From contig JACRIT010000064.1 in the NCBI GenBank assembly GCA_016215655.1, positions 1 to 35,171 of the forward strand: a DNA stretch of 35,171 nucleotides, written 5' to 3'. Position 1 is the stretch's first letter. Each line of letters opens with the position of its first letter. A model generated the notes under the pieces. It worked only from the letters and a program-made list of their open reading frames with translations, had not been told where the DNA came from and made no database searches. This document shows, in pieces, positions 1 to 8,522 of the stretch. This DNA comes from Acidimicrobiia bacterium. GTDB lineage: Bacteria; Actinomycetota; Acidimicrobiia; Spongiisociales; UBA11373. A program made the translations under genes and the position numbers.

Positions 1-90
1 ATCGACCCCGACGACCCGGAGCGTCTCGCCTTCTCCATGGTGGAGGCGCCGGACCAGCCGCCGGTGGCGATGGCCGGCACCGAGGGCTGA
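1..90 (+). CDS. C-terminal end of an unidentified protein (partial)
   Basis: The first frame is open from base 1 and ends at TGA 88-90. It gives 29 residues that finish in an Ala/Gly/Pro-rich tail ending AMAGTEG. Codon use looks like that of the neighbouring real genes, with G or C in most third positions. The start lies outside the window and no domain can be recognised, so no function is offered. The heptamer-repeat intergenic region begins directly after its stop, as it does after radA. Confidence 0.5.
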   Translation: MDPDDPERLAFSMVEAPDQPPVAMAGTEG

Positions 91-95
91 GACAG

Positions 96-207
96 AAGTC
101 TTCAGTCCTCAGGCTCCAATGCCCAGCAGGAGAACCCGGCAGAGACGCCCTCCTGCGGTGCGAACTTCTTTGGTGACTGGTCACTGGTGACTGGTGACTG
201 GTGACTG
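96..207. repeat. Heptamer repeat tract upstream of the ABC importer
   Basis: The clear core is 173-207, five in-phase copies of gtgactg (one copy is gtcactg). Upstream, 96-130 reads as looser 7-bp units of the type cagtcct, caggctc, caatgcc; 131-172 is only weakly periodic. It is one of at least seven such tracts in the window. It fills the space between the first stop codon and the DnaA box. Confidence 0.75.
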
Positions 208-210
208 GAC

Positions 211-219
211 TTATCCACA
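211..219 (+). promoter_or_regulatory. Perfect DnaA box (TTATCCACA)
   Basis: The nine bases match the strongest consensus DnaA box exactly, which is an AT-rich word in otherwise GC-rich DNA. It lies 61 bases upstream of the predicted -10 of the importer operon and just after the heptamer tract. It is single: no cluster, no AT-rich unwinding region and no dnaA or dnaN nearby, so it is not an origin. It may be a DnaA-titrating or transcription-control site, or chance. Confidence 0.5.
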
Positions 220-279
220 GCCCGCGAAAATCGATGCGGCCCCACGGCTCCGGCCATTCATCGACGGTTCGCAAAGGCC

Positions 280-285
280 TACACT
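280..285 (+). promoter_or_regulatory. Predicted -10 element (TACACT) of the BMP importer operon
   Basis: TACACT fits the actinobacterial -10 pattern TANNNT and lies 57 bases before the ATG at 343. The -35 is weak: TTCATC at 257-262, with a 17-base spacer. Unlike most promoters here it leaves a real 5' leader of about 50 bases. That leader begins with the hairpin at 291-313. Confidence 0.5.
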
Positions 286-290
286 TGCCG

Positions 291-313
291 ACGGTGCCCT
301 TCCTGGGCACCGT
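291..313 (+). promoter_or_regulatory. Inverted repeat in the 5' leader of the BMP importer
   Basis: ACGGTGCCC (291-299) and GGGCACCGT (305-313) form a perfect 9-bp stem around the 5-base loop TTCCT. It begins about where transcription should start from the -10 at 280-285. It could be an operator for a dimeric repressor or an RNA hairpin at the 5' end of the message. It is too small for a purine riboswitch and there is no T tract for a terminator. Confidence 0.5.
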
Positions 314-342
314 GGGTATCCATCCATTAGGGAGCAACATTC

Positions 343-1551
343 ATGAGGAAGCACCTGAGCTTCGCCGTGCTGCTGGCGGCCTTTGCGCTGGTGGTAGCGG
401 CCTGCGGCGACGACGATGCCGCGACCACTACTGCTGCGCCGACCACAGCGGCAACCACCACCACCGCGGCGACCACCACCTCCGCGGGTGAGACCACGAC
501 GACCGCACCCGCGGTGGTCGTTCCCGACTTCTGCCTCGAGATCCCGGGTGCTGCCGAAGCCGTCGCCGACGGCACCGGCGTGACCGTGGGTCTGACGTTC
601 GACCTCCTCGGCCGTGGCGACCAGTCGTTCAACGACGCTGCGGCGTGTGGTGCGGACTGGGCACGGTTCTACTTCGGCGTCGGGATCAACGAGATCACCC
701 CGACCGACGAGGCGGCCCGTGCCACCGACCTGCAGCTGCAGGCGGAGAACTCGCCGATCGTCATCGGCAACGGCTTCTCGTTCGAGGCTGCGTTCCCGGC
801 CGTTTGCGAGAACAACCCCGACGTGAACTTCGCCATCACCGACACCTCGATGCTCAACTTCGGGGCAACCCCGCCGGCGCCGTACTGCGACAACGCTCGC
901 GGCATGGTCTTCGCCGAGCACGAGGGTTCGTACCTCGTCGGCGTCGCCGCCGCCTTGAAGAGCGAGACGGGCAAGATCGGCTTCATCGGCGGCGTTTCCG
1001 GCATCGGACTCATCGAGAAGTTCGAGGCCGGCTTCATCGCTGGTGCCAAGTCGATCAACCCCGACATCGAGGTCGTCTCCGAGTACGTCTCGGCGTTCCC
1101 GGACTTCGCCGGCTTCGCCTCGCCCGACCGTGGCAAGGAGATCGCCCTGGCCATGTACGGTGAGGGTGCCGATGTCGTCTATGCCGCTGCTGGTCTCACC
1201 GGTTCGGGCATGTTCGCCGGCGCCAAGGAGTACTCCGAGGCCAATGACGTGCACGTCTGGGGCATCGGGGTGGACTCGGACCAGTACCTCACCGTTGGTG
1301 AGGAACTGCAGCCGTACGTGCTGACCTCGATGATCAAGCGGGTGGACGTGGCGGTGTTCTACGCCATCTACGACCACCTCACCGGCAACTTCACGGCTGG
1401 CCCGTCGACGTACGACCTCGCCGCGGGCGGAGTCGGCTACTCGACGAGCGGTGGGTTCATCGACGACATCACCGATCAGATCGACGCGGCCATTGCGCAG
1501 ATCGTCTCCGGCGAAGTCGTCGTGCCGACCGACCCGACCACCATTCCGTAA
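343..1551 (+). CDS. BMP-family ABC transporter substrate-binding lipoprotein
   Basis: This 402-residue exported lipoprotein should capture the solute, probably a nucleoside, for the importer encoded next to it. A lipobox LVVAAC gives a lipidated Cys21. A Thr/Ala-rich linker follows (about residues 27-58), probably a flexible stalk. The binding domain then starts with GLTFDLLGRGDQSFND, the BMP/PnrA-type opening in which an Asp-x-Ser-Phe-Asn segment contacts the ligand. A Shine-Dalgarno AGGGAG lies 8 bases before the ATG. The BMP family includes PnrA and NupN nucleoside receptors. Which nucleoside is bound cannot be read from the sequence. Two hairpins separate it from the ATPase gene, which would allow the receptor to be made in excess. 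Confidence 0.9.
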   Translation: MRKHLSFAVLLAAFALVVAACGDDDAATTTAAPTTAATTTTAATTTSAGETTTTAPAVVVPDFCLEIPGAAEAVADGTGVTVGLTFDLLGRGDQSFNDAAACGADWARFYFGVGINEITPTDEAARATDLQLQAENSPIVIGNGFSFEAAFPAVCENNPDVNFAITDTSMLNFGATPPAPYCDNARGMVFAEHEGSYLVGVAAALKSETGKIGFIGGVSGIGLIEKFEAGFIAGAKSINPDIEVVSEYVSAFPDFAGFASPDRGKEIALAMYGEGADVVYAAAGLTGSGMFAGAKEYSEANDVHVWGIGVDSDQYLTVGEELQPYVLTSMIKRVDVAVFYAIYDHLTGNFTAGPSTYDLAAGGVGYSTSGGFIDDITDQIDAAIAQIVSGEVVVPTDPTTIP

Positions 1552-1569
1552 CGATCACCGATTGACCTG

Positions 1570-1617
1570 GGCGCCTCTGGCGCCGGCGGGGCGGGACTGG
1601 GCTAGGCTCAGTCCCGC
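1570..1617 (+). promoter_or_regulatory. Two hairpins between the receptor and ATPase genes
   Basis: GGCGCC-TCT-GGCGCC (1570-1584) is followed by a perfect 9-bp stem GCGGGACTG / CAGTCCCGC (1591-1599 with 1609-1617). The 9-base loop of the second contains TAGGCT (1603-1608), a possible -10 element for the downstream genes. Neither stem has a T tract. Partial termination, mRNA 3'-end protection or an internal promoter would all fit, and each would set the receptor level apart from that of the ATPase and permeases. Confidence 0.4.
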
Positions 1618-1649
1618 TCCGCGTTTCTTGGGGAAGTGGGAGGACCGGG

Positions 1650-3176
1650 TTGGGCGCCGCCATCGAACTCACCGGGATCTCGAAGCGCTTTCCCGGTGTC
1701 GTCGCCAACGACCGTGTCTCCCTCACCGTCGAAGAAGGCGAGATCCACGCCATCTGTGGAGAGAACGGGGCGGGCAAGTCCACGCTCATGAAGATCCTCT
1801 ACGGCATGCTCATGGCCGACGAGGGGCGCATGGTGGTGGGCGGTAAGGAGGTCCGTTTCCGGTCGCCGAGCGACGCCATCGATCTCGGTATCGGCATGGT
1901 CCACCAGCACTTCATGCTGGCGGATCAGTTCACGGTCCTGGAGAATGTCATCCTCGGCGACGAGCCGACGCGGAGTCTGGGACGAATCGACTTCAAGAAG
2001 GCGCGGGCGCACCTCGATGAGGTGAGCAAGTCGTACGGCCTCACCCTCGAGGCGGACGAGCTGGTCGAGAACCTCTCCGTCGGGGAGCGCCAGCGGGTCG
2101 AGATCATCAAGGTGCTCTACCGCGGCGCCAAGATCCTGATCCTCGATGAACCGACCGCGGTCCTCGTCCCCCAGGAGGTGGAGGACCTGTTCCGCAACCT
2201 GCGCGAGCTGAAGAAGTCCGGGGCGACGATCCTGTTCATCGATCACAAACTGCAGGAGATCCTCGCCATCGCCGACACGATCACGGTGCTTCGCCAGGGA
2301 CGCACCGTCGCCACGGTGAAGCCCAAGGATGTCACCGCTGCAGATCTCGCCGAGCTCATGGTCGGTTCGGAGCTGCCCACGCCGACCAAGGTCGGGAGCA
2401 CGGTCACCGACCGGGTGGCGGTGGAGGTGCGCGGGGTGACCGTGCTCGACGCCGACGAGCGTCCGGTGGTGGACGACGTCTCCTTCGAGGTCCATCATGG
2501 AGAGATCCTGGGTATCGCCGGGGTGGAGGGCAACGGGCAGGCAGAGCTGGTCGATGCCCTGGTGGGCACCCGCACCGTGTCCCGCGGTCAGGTGCTCCTC
2601 AAAGGTGAGGACGCGACCAACTGGAACGTGCGACGGCGCCGCGAGGCAGGCCTCGCCTACGTCCCCCAGGATCGCCAGCGCGAGGGGCTGTTGCTGGTGG
2701 CCCCCTTGTGGGAGAACGTCGCACTCGGCCACCAGACCCGCCCGCCGTTCGTGAAGGGCATCTGGTTCGATCGCAAGGGCGCCCGGGCTCGGACCGAGGA
2801 GGTGCGCCGCGACTTCGACGTGCGGACCCCGAACATCGAGGTGACGGCACACTCGCTGTCGGGTGGCAACCAGCAGAAGCTCGTCGTCGGCCGCGAGATG
2901 GCCTCAGAGCCCGAGATCTTCATCGCTGCCCATCCGACGCGGGGCATCGACGTCGGCGCCCAGGCCCAGGTGTGGGAAGACCTCCGCCAGGCTCGTGCCG
3001 CCGGCATGGCCACCGTATTGGTCTCCGCCGACCTCGAAGAGATCATCGGGATGTCCGACACCATCGTGGTGATGCTGCGCGGCAAGATCGTGGCCCGGCT
3101 CGATCCCGACACCGTGACTCCCCGCGACCTTGGCTCGTACATGACCGGTGCCCATCTCCCCAAGGAGGCAGGATGA
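1650..3176 (+). CDS. Double-domain ABC importer ATPase (RbsA/NupO type)
   Basis: This 508-residue protein with two nucleotide-binding domains powers the importer from the cytoplasmic face. The first domain has Walker A GENGAGKST, signature LSVGERQ and Walker B ILILDEPT. The second has the usual degenerate Walker A (GVEGNGQAE), signature LSGGNQQ and the IAAHPTRGIDVGA segment typical of RbsA-like second domains. So one canonical and one altered site are expected, as in the family. The start is TTG, preceded by GGGAGGA with a 5-base gap. No upstream ATG is better placed. The stop overlaps the first permease start in ATGA, so the genes are translationally coupled. Confidence 0.93.
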   Translation: MGAAIELTGISKRFPGVVANDRVSLTVEEGEIHAICGENGAGKSTLMKILYGMLMADEGRMVVGGKEVRFRSPSDAIDLGIGMVHQHFMLADQFTVLENVILGDEPTRSLGRIDFKKARAHLDEVSKSYGLTLEADELVENLSVGERQRVEIIKVLYRGAKILILDEPTAVLVPQEVEDLFRNLRELKKSGATILFIDHKLQEILAIADTITVLRQGRTVATVKPKDVTAADLAELMVGSELPTPTKVGSTVTDRVAVEVRGVTVLDADERPVVDDVSFEVHHGEILGIAGVEGNGQAELVDALVGTRTVSRGQVLLKGEDATNWNVRRRREAGLAYVPQDRQREGLLLVAPLWENVALGHQTRPPFVKGIWFDRKGARARTEEVRRDFDVRTPNIEVTAHSLSGGNQQKLVVGREMASEPEIFIAAHPTRGIDVGAQAQVWEDLRQARAAGMATVLVSADLEEIIGMSDTIVVMLRGKIVARLDPDTVTPRDLGSYMTGAHLPKEAG

Positions 3177-4282
3177 GCCTCGGGCGCCGCATCGTGATGG
3201 CGCTGGCAGCTCCGGTGCTGGCCATCGGCTTCGCCGTGCTGCTTTCCTCGATCGTGCTCGTCATCTCCGGGAGCGATCCGTTCCAGGCCTACAAGGACAT
3301 GATCGGCAATGCCACCCGGCTGGAGATCGTGGTCGACATGCTCAACCGGGGCACGCCGCTGTTCATCTCGGGGATCGCCGCCGCCATCGGGTTCCGCATG
3401 AACCTGTTCAATATCGGCGTCGAGGGGCAGTACCAGTTGGCGGCCTTCTTTGCCGCGGTGGTGGGAGCGCACATCTTCCTGCCCTCGGTGCTGCATGTGG
3501 CCGCGATCGTGCTCGTCGCCATGGTGGTGGGTGCGGCCTGGTCGGGTCTCGCCGGCTGGCTCAAGGTGCGCCGTGGCATCAACGAGGTGATCGCCACGAT
3601 CATGCTCAACGCCATCGCGTTGAGCGGGATCCTCGCCTGGCTCACCGTCGAGTGGCGTGATGGCCCCCTGACCCCGAACTCGGGCACCAAGCGCATCGCC
3701 GAGTCGGGATGGCTGCCCGATCTCAACTCTTGGCTCGAGGTTTTCACCCGCGAGATCACGGGTGGACGCGAGCTCTCGGCGGTGCTGTTGTTCGCCATCG
3801 TTGCCGGCATCGTGTACCACGTCTTTCTCAACCGCACCCGCGCCGGATACGACCTGCGGGTCAGCGGGTACAACGCCGGAGCGGCGCGGGCCGGAGGCGT
3901 TCGATCGGATCGGATGATCATCACGGCGATGATCTACTCCGGGGCGATGGCAGGCCTGGTCGGGCTGGTGGACATCCTCAGCCGCTACCACCGCTTCGAT
4001 GCCGACTTCTTCTCAGGGCTCGGGTTTGCCGGCATCGCCGTCGCGCTCATCGGCCGCAACAAGGCGTTCGGAATGGCGATCGGTGCACTCCTCTTTGCCT
4101 TCATGGACGTCTCCTCGCCGATCCTGCAGATCACCAAGTCGGCGACGCGTGAAATCGTGACCATCCTCCAGGGCACGATCCTCCTCGCCTCGGTGGTGGC
4201 CTACGCCGCGGTCAGCCGGTACCGTCAGCGCGACGAGGCGAGGGTGGCGGCTGCCCTGCTCGCGGAGAAGGGGGTGGCGTGA
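3173..4282 (+). CDS. ABC importer permease, first subunit (BPD-2 family, NupP-like)
   Basis: This 369-residue polytopic membrane protein, with roughly eight to ten hydrophobic segments, forms half of the import channel. It matches the branched-chain/sugar/nucleoside permease family (BPD_transp_2). It has the stretch FRMNLFNIGVEGQ, where the pattern F-x-N-x-FNIGxEGQ is typical of nucleoside-type permeases, and a Gly-rich SGLGFAGIAVALIGRN segment before the last helices. The ATG at 3173 overlaps the ATPase stop and follows AGGAGG by 5 bases. Longer in-frame extensions upstream lie inside the ATPase gene and are not used. Confidence 0.92.
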   Translation: MSLGRRIVMALAAPVLAIGFAVLLSSIVLVISGSDPFQAYKDMIGNATRLEIVVDMLNRGTPLFISGIAAAIGFRMNLFNIGVEGQYQLAAFFAAVVGAHIFLPSVLHVAAIVLVAMVVGAAWSGLAGWLKVRRGINEVIATIMLNAIALSGILAWLTVEWRDGPLTPNSGTKRIAESGWLPDLNSWLEVFTREITGGRELSAVLLFAIVAGIVYHVFLNRTRAGYDLRVSGYNAGAARAGGVRSDRMIITAMIYSGAMAGLVGLVDILSRYHRFDADFFSGLGFAGIAVALIGRNKAFGMAIGALLFAFMDVSSPILQITKSATREIVTILQGTILLASVVAYAAVSRYRQRDEARVAAALLAEKGVA

Positions 4283-5547
4283 TGCTTCGCCGGTTCGCCG
4301 CGCTTCCCGCCTGGGCTCGCTACTCGGCCGCCGCCGCCCTGGGAATCCTGGTGCTCTCGTTCGTACAGGCACTGGAGCCGGGCGGATTGGAGCGCCTGAC
4401 GTCGGAGAATGCTTCAGGGGCGATGCTGCGCTGGTCGGTGCCCATTCTCCTCGCCGGGCTCGGTGGTCTGTTTGCGGAGCGGGCCGGGGTGGTGAATATC
4501 GGCCTGGAAGGGATGATGGTCCTCGGCACCTGGGCCGGTGCCTACGGCTATCTGCACGGCGGTCCCTGGATGGCGGTGCTCGTCGGGCTGCTCGGCGGAG
4601 CGGTTGGGGGGCTGCTCCACGCCATCGCCACGGTCACCTTCAAGGTGGACCACATCGTGTCCGGGGTGGCGATCAACATCCTCGCCCCCGGTCTGGTGCG
4701 GTTCCTCTCCCAGTACGCCTTCGCCGGGGCGTCGGGTGGCTCGATCACCCAGTCGCCGGTCATTCACGGTCTCCCGCTGGTGACGGTGCCGTTCCTCGCC
4801 GGAGGCGATCTGTTCGGCTGGAAGACTCCCGACATCCTCGGCTCGATCACGGGATGGAACATCTTCTTCCTCTCCGACATCACAGCGTTCATGCGGGGCT
4901 TTGCGGTGAATGTGTCGATCTTCACCCTGCTCACCCTGGCGATGGTGCCCGCCGCCGCCTGGTTGATCTGGAAGACGCGGTTCGGACTGCGGCTGCGCAT
5001 CGCCGGCGAGCATCCGGTGGCGGGGGAGTCGCTCGGGGTCAACATCTACTGGCAGAAGTACAAGGGCACGGTCATCAGTGGGGCCCTTGCCGGCCTCGGT
5101 GGTGCCTTCATCGCCATGGAGTTGACCGGGTTCTACCGCGAGGGTCAGGTCCAGGGGCGCGGGTTCATCGGCCTTGCCGCCCTCATCTTCGGCAACTGGC
5201 GCCCCGGCGGGGTGCTGATCGCTGCCTTCCTCTTCGGCTACCCGTTCGGCACCGCGCTGCGCGACCTCGACGGGCGCTCCACCCACGCCCTGCTCCTGTT
5301 GATCGTGGTCGGACTGGCGGCGATCGCGGTGGTCTCGTTCCGGCGGGCCAAGCGGGTCGATGCCATCCTCGCCGGCGGCATGGCGGCCGGATTCCTCGTG
5401 TGGTACCTGCTCACCGAGACCGCTCCCGACTGGCTGCCCAATGCGCTGCCCTTCGCCACCGTGCTCATCGTGCTGGTCTTCGCCAGCCAGCGATTGCGCA
5501 TGCCGGTCGCCGACGGCCGGATCTACGTTCGGGGCGAAGAGCTCTGA
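4282..5547 (+). CDS. ABC importer permease, second subunit (BPD-2 family, NupQ-like)
   Basis: This 421-residue membrane protein is the second half of the importer channel. The stretch ERAGVVNIGLEGMM is the family hallmark of the NupQ/YufQ subunit. GQVQGRGFIGLAALIFGNW later matches the conserved loop before the final helices. The ATG at 4282 overlaps the preceding TGA by one base. A GTG at 4279 is also possible and would add one Met. The last 90 residues contain extra hydrophobic stretches, making it somewhat longer than typical homologues of about 310-350 residues. The operon ends in a hairpin at 5552-5569. Confidence 0.92.
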   Translation: MLRRFAALPAWARYSAAAALGILVLSFVQALEPGGLERLTSENASGAMLRWSVPILLAGLGGLFAERAGVVNIGLEGMMVLGTWAGAYGYLHGGPWMAVLVGLLGGAVGGLLHAIATVTFKVDHIVSGVAINILAPGLVRFLSQYAFAGASGGSITQSPVIHGLPLVTVPFLAGGDLFGWKTPDILGSITGWNIFFLSDITAFMRGFAVNVSIFTLLTLAMVPAAAWLIWKTRFGLRLRIAGEHPVAGESLGVNIYWQKYKGTVISGALAGLGGAFIAMELTGFYREGQVQGRGFIGLAALIFGNWRPGGVLIAAFLFGYPFGTALRDLDGRSTHALLLLIVVGLAAIAVVSFRRAKRVDAILAGGMAAGFLVWYLLTETAPDWLPNALPFATVLIVLVFASQRLRMPVADGRIYVRGEEL

Positions 5548-5551
5548 CCGC

Positions 5552-5569
5552 GCCCCGCCACCGCGGGGC
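5552..5569. terminator. Hairpin between convergent genes
   Basis: GCCCCGC-CACC-GCGGGGC is a perfect 7-bp stem with a 4-base loop in the 37-base gap between the importer operon and the oppositely oriented patatin gene. There is no T tract on either side. As the only structure between two converging stops, it is likely a bidirectional terminator of the GC-rich actinobacterial kind. Confidence 0.6.
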
Positions 5570-5584
5570 ACACGAGCCGAGCCA

Positions 5585-7426
5585 TCAATCCGAGAACGAT
5601 GTGATCCACGTGGGCCGGTCGCGCCATTCCTCGAGCTGCTGCAGGGAGTAGCGGTATCCCGCCTCGATGATCTGCTCGTGGTCTCGGAACGACAGGATCC
5701 CGAAGTCACGCACCGGGGGCCGCAGCACCAGATCGGCGTGATACTCGTGGCGACCGCTGGCGCTCTCGGTCGCCCGTAGGAGTGTGTCGATCATCCGCGG
5801 CACCTCGAGCGAACGTCTGAACGGGTTGAAGCGTCGCCGCATCACGCGCCAGCCCGAGACGATGCCGTCGTCGGAGAGGTCGGCGGATGGGAGGTCGATG
5901 CCCGCACGAAGGTCGACGGCGATGATGATGCCCCCTTCGACGAAGCGCTCCATGACATCGACGGGAATGTTGTTCATCACGCCACCGTCCACCAGGACGT
6001 GGCCATCACCATCCCGGACCGGCGGGAAGGTACCGGGGATGGCGATGCTGCTTCGCACCGCATGCCACAGGGGTCCAGCGTCGTGCACCCGGACCTTCCC
6101 GTCGGTGAGGTCGCTCGACACTGCGAAGAACCCCATCCACAGGTCTTCGATCGCGGCGTCCCCGTAGCTCTTGCGGACTCCCTTGCTCAGCTTCCCGCCC
6201 TTGCTCAGCGATACCGCGGGGAACGTGAAGTCGATGAGCGAGCCCCGGTCCACGGTGACCGCCTTGATGTGCTTGATCATCTCGTCCGGGGTGTCTCCCA
6301 TGGCGTGAAACGCCGCCACCACGGACCCGAAACTCGCACCGCCGACGAAGTCGATGGGGATCCCGTGTTCGACGAGTGCCTTGATCACTCCGACGTGGGC
6401 AAAGCCGCGGGCGCCCCCACCGGAGAGGACGAGAGCGACTCCGCGGCCGGTGAGCAGGCGAGCGAGCCGGGCGAAGTCGCGTTGGCGGTCGATCCGTATG
6501 TGGTGGTGACGCATCCCTGGTCGGTGACGAAGCCATGTCTCGGTGTCGGTCGGTCGATTCGTGGAAGGGGGGTGCAGCAGGATCAACTCCACTCGGGCGT
6601 TCGTGGAGCGATGGCTGTGGATCGCCTGTTCCATCTCTCCTGGCTCGGGGGGAGTGGTGGCATCGGCGACGAGGAGGATGCGATCGGCCTGCCGGATGCA
6701 GTGTCGGGTCCATTCCGTCGGGTACCAGTCGGCCACGTAGATGACCAGGGCATCGTCGCGTTCGAAGGGGTCGAGCCACGCGGCTCGCGCCGCATACTCG
6801 GTGCTGCCGGGGAGGGCGTCTGGAGCCGTGGCGCCGAACTGTGCCACCACGCGGGGCCGGTCGATCACCTGGATCTGGGCAATGGGGTCCGCGGCCACGG
6901 TGAGGGTCCCGGTGAATCCGAAGGTGTTGACACCGGGTCCCACCGGGATGACGGCGACGGTGTGCACCCCGCTCCCGAAGCGGCGGCGGTGAGTGCGCTG
7001 CAGGCGTTGGGTGAGGAGCCGTGTCAGCTGGAGCAGCGCATCTGGGTGCTCGGCGATGAAGTCCAGGAAGTCGGCTCGGGCGAGGCGCAGCAGGCTGGTA
7101 TCACGGATGGCCGTGACGGTCGCCGTGCGGGCCCCGTCGCTGAGCAACGCCATGTCACCGACCACCTCGCCCCGCCCGATCTCGCCGATCACGGTGTCGA
7201 GCTGTTGGGAGTCGCGCACGGCGGCTCGCAGCCTGCCGTGTACGACAACGAAGACGCTGTCGGCAGGGTCGCCCTCGGCCATGAGCACCCCGCCCCCGTT
7301 GATCGTGATCAGATCGAAGTGGGGGGCGAGAGCGTCGCGTTCCGCACTGCTCAGTGCTGCGAAGAGGGGCGCGGCTCCGATCAGCTCGGCAACGTCGAGC
7401 TCAGGCCGATCCTGCGAATCCATCAT
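5585..7426 (-). CDS. Patatin-like phospholipase with N-terminal cyclic-nucleotide-binding domain
   Basis: This 613-residue protein resembles neuropathy-target-esterase-type lipases and the mycobacterial Rv2565 architecture. Residues about 20-135 form a CRP-like cNMP-binding fold with GEVVGDMALLSDGARTATV at the phosphate-binding position. A middle region (about 150-320) contains Rossmann-like strands and no recognised active site. The patatin domain has the oxyanion motif GGGARG (336-341), nucleophile Ser365 in GASFG and Asp480 in DGG, so the Ser-Asp dyad is intact. It should hydrolyse a lysophospholipid or related acyl ester at the membrane, possibly gated by a nucleotide. I chose the ATG at 7426, preceded by GGGAGA; GTG 7438 and ATG 7423 are alternatives. 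A -10 (TAGCAT, 7457-7462 on this strand) lies upstream. Confidence 0.9.
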   Translation of the reverse strand: MMDSQDRPELDVAELIGAAPLFAALSSAERDALAPHFDLITINGGGVLMAEGDPADSVFVVVHGRLRAAVRDSQQLDTVIGEIGRGEVVGDMALLSDGARTATVTAIRDTSLLRLARADFLDFIAEHPDALLQLTRLLTQRLQRTHRRRFGSGVHTVAVIPVGPGVNTFGFTGTLTVAADPIAQIQVIDRPRVVAQFGATAPDALPGSTEYAARAAWLDPFERDDALVIYVADWYPTEWTRHCIRQADRILLVADATTPPEPGEMEQAIHSHRSTNARVELILLHPPSTNRPTDTETWLRHRPGMRHHHIRIDRQRDFARLARLLTGRGVALVLSGGGARGFAHVGVIKALVEHGIPIDFVGGASFGSVVAAFHAMGDTPDEMIKHIKAVTVDRGSLIDFTFPAVSLSKGGKLSKGVRKSYGDAAIEDLWMGFFAVSSDLTDGKVRVHDAGPLWHAVRSSIAIPGTFPPVRDGDGHVLVDGGVMNNIPVDVMERFVEGGIIIAVDLRAGIDLPSADLSDDGIVSGWRVMRRRFNPFRRSLEVPRMIDTLLRATESASGRHEYHADLVLRPPVRDFGILSFRDHEQIIEAGYRYSLQQLEEWRDRPTWITSFSD

Positions 7427-7527
7427 GCGGTCTCCCACGCCCCTGAGAAGGGCGGGATGCTACACGGGGCCACTCGGGTCTTCCCGGGGTCACTGCCCGT
7501 GCCCTGCTGGACTCCGGCGCCGCAGCC

Positions 7528-8373
7528 TCACCCGCCCGGAGTCGGTCGTCCGTAGAAGTACACGTCCTGAGCGGCCATTTCGGGGAACGCCTCTTTTCCA
7601 TCGCAGGTCTGGCCGGGGTAGCCACTCGTGATCCGGATGCTGAGGCTCGAGGTGCGCAGGCTGCGGATGTCGACACGCTGCAGGTCCCGGCTGTCCTCCA
7701 GCTCGGTGACGATGGTCTGGGTGAGATCGTCGATGAACACCTCGATTCCCTTCATGCGGGCGTTGCGCAGGAACCGGCATTCGTCCTCGACGTTTTGGAT
7801 GGCCAGCTGGGTGATCTGCACCGGGGGAGCAAAGAGGAACGTGATGTCCACGCCGATGCCACCGTCGGTGGCATTCCACGACGTCGCCGGGTTTCCGTCG
7901 ACCAGGGCCGAGCAGGGGAACGAGGCCAGTTCCGATGTGCATGTCACCCGGATGGGGGTGAGTTCGGAGATCGGCACGGTGGCGAGTGAGGTGCCCGTGG
8001 TGGTACTGGTCTCGGCTGCGGTGCCGTCGCCGCCGCTGAAGACATTTACGAGCAGCGCCAGCAGCGCGACGCCGAGCACCACCGAGGCGAGCACGATGAG
8101 TGCCCTGGCGCCGGCGGTGGTGCGCAACATGGGTTGGGGTGCCACCGGCATCTGGCCGCGGGCGAGGCGAGCTCCGCAGCGCTCGCAATGGCGGTTGTCG
8201 GGGTGGTTGGCCGCCCCGCACGAGCCACAGGCGATCGCCCCCTCCGGACTCCCCGGCCGGGTGGTTCGCGGCTGCTGGGTCCGCCGTGCCTGAGGGGGCT
8301 CGGCACCGGGCTTGCCTTCGAGGCCGAACGGCTCGAAGAGGTCGTCGAGGTTTTCGATCGAGTCGTCGTCCAT
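7528..8373 (-). CDS. Zinc-ribbon membrane protein with discoidin/NADase-type glycan-binding-like outer domain
   Basis: This 281-residue protein has four parts. An acidic disordered N-terminus comes first. A cytoplasmic zinc ribbon follows with the pattern CGSC-x10-CERC. One membrane helix (ALIVLASVVLGVALLALLV) precedes a short Thr-rich linker. The extracellular beta-domain contains the DGNPATSWN segment typical of F5/8-type or NADase-type glycan-binding domains. Sugar or wall binding outside and a ribbon inside suggest a surface-sensing or anchoring role; this is inference. The ATG at 8373 is chosen because the upstream continuation reads into the radA promoter and gene on the other strand. 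A CACAATACC sequence just upstream could be its -10, giving a near-leaderless mRNA. Confidence 0.75.
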   Translation of the reverse strand: MDDDSIENLDDLFEPFGLEGKPGAEPPQARRTQQPRTTRPGSPEGAIACGSCGAANHPDNRHCERCGARLARGQMPVAPQPMLRTTAGARALIVLASVVLGVALLALLVNVFSGGDGTAAETSTTTGTSLATVPISELTPIRVTCTSELASFPCSALVDGNPATSWNATDGGIGVDITFLFAPPVQITQLAIQNVEDECRFLRNARMKGIEVFIDDLTQTIVTELEDSRDLQRVDIRSLRTSSLSIRITSGYPGQTCDGKEAFPEMAAQDVYFYGRPTPGG

Positions 8374-8522
8374 ACCGCTGGGTATTGTGCCACGGTTTCC
8401 CCGTTGTCTCCCGCCGATGCCGACCGAGACTCGAACGGTCGAATTCGGGGCCCAATGGGGCCGCCCTGGCAACACTCTTCGTGGTCGTCGCTGTCGTTGC
8501 GCTTCTCGTCGTACGCCGTCGA

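Noticed and set aside
211-219. Chromosomal replication origin
   Set aside because: A single DnaA box without a cluster, AT-rich region or dnaA/dnaN/rpmH context.
291-313. Purine riboswitch upstream of the importer
   Set aside because: The leader is about 50 bases and holds one simple hairpin, not a three-way junction aptamer.
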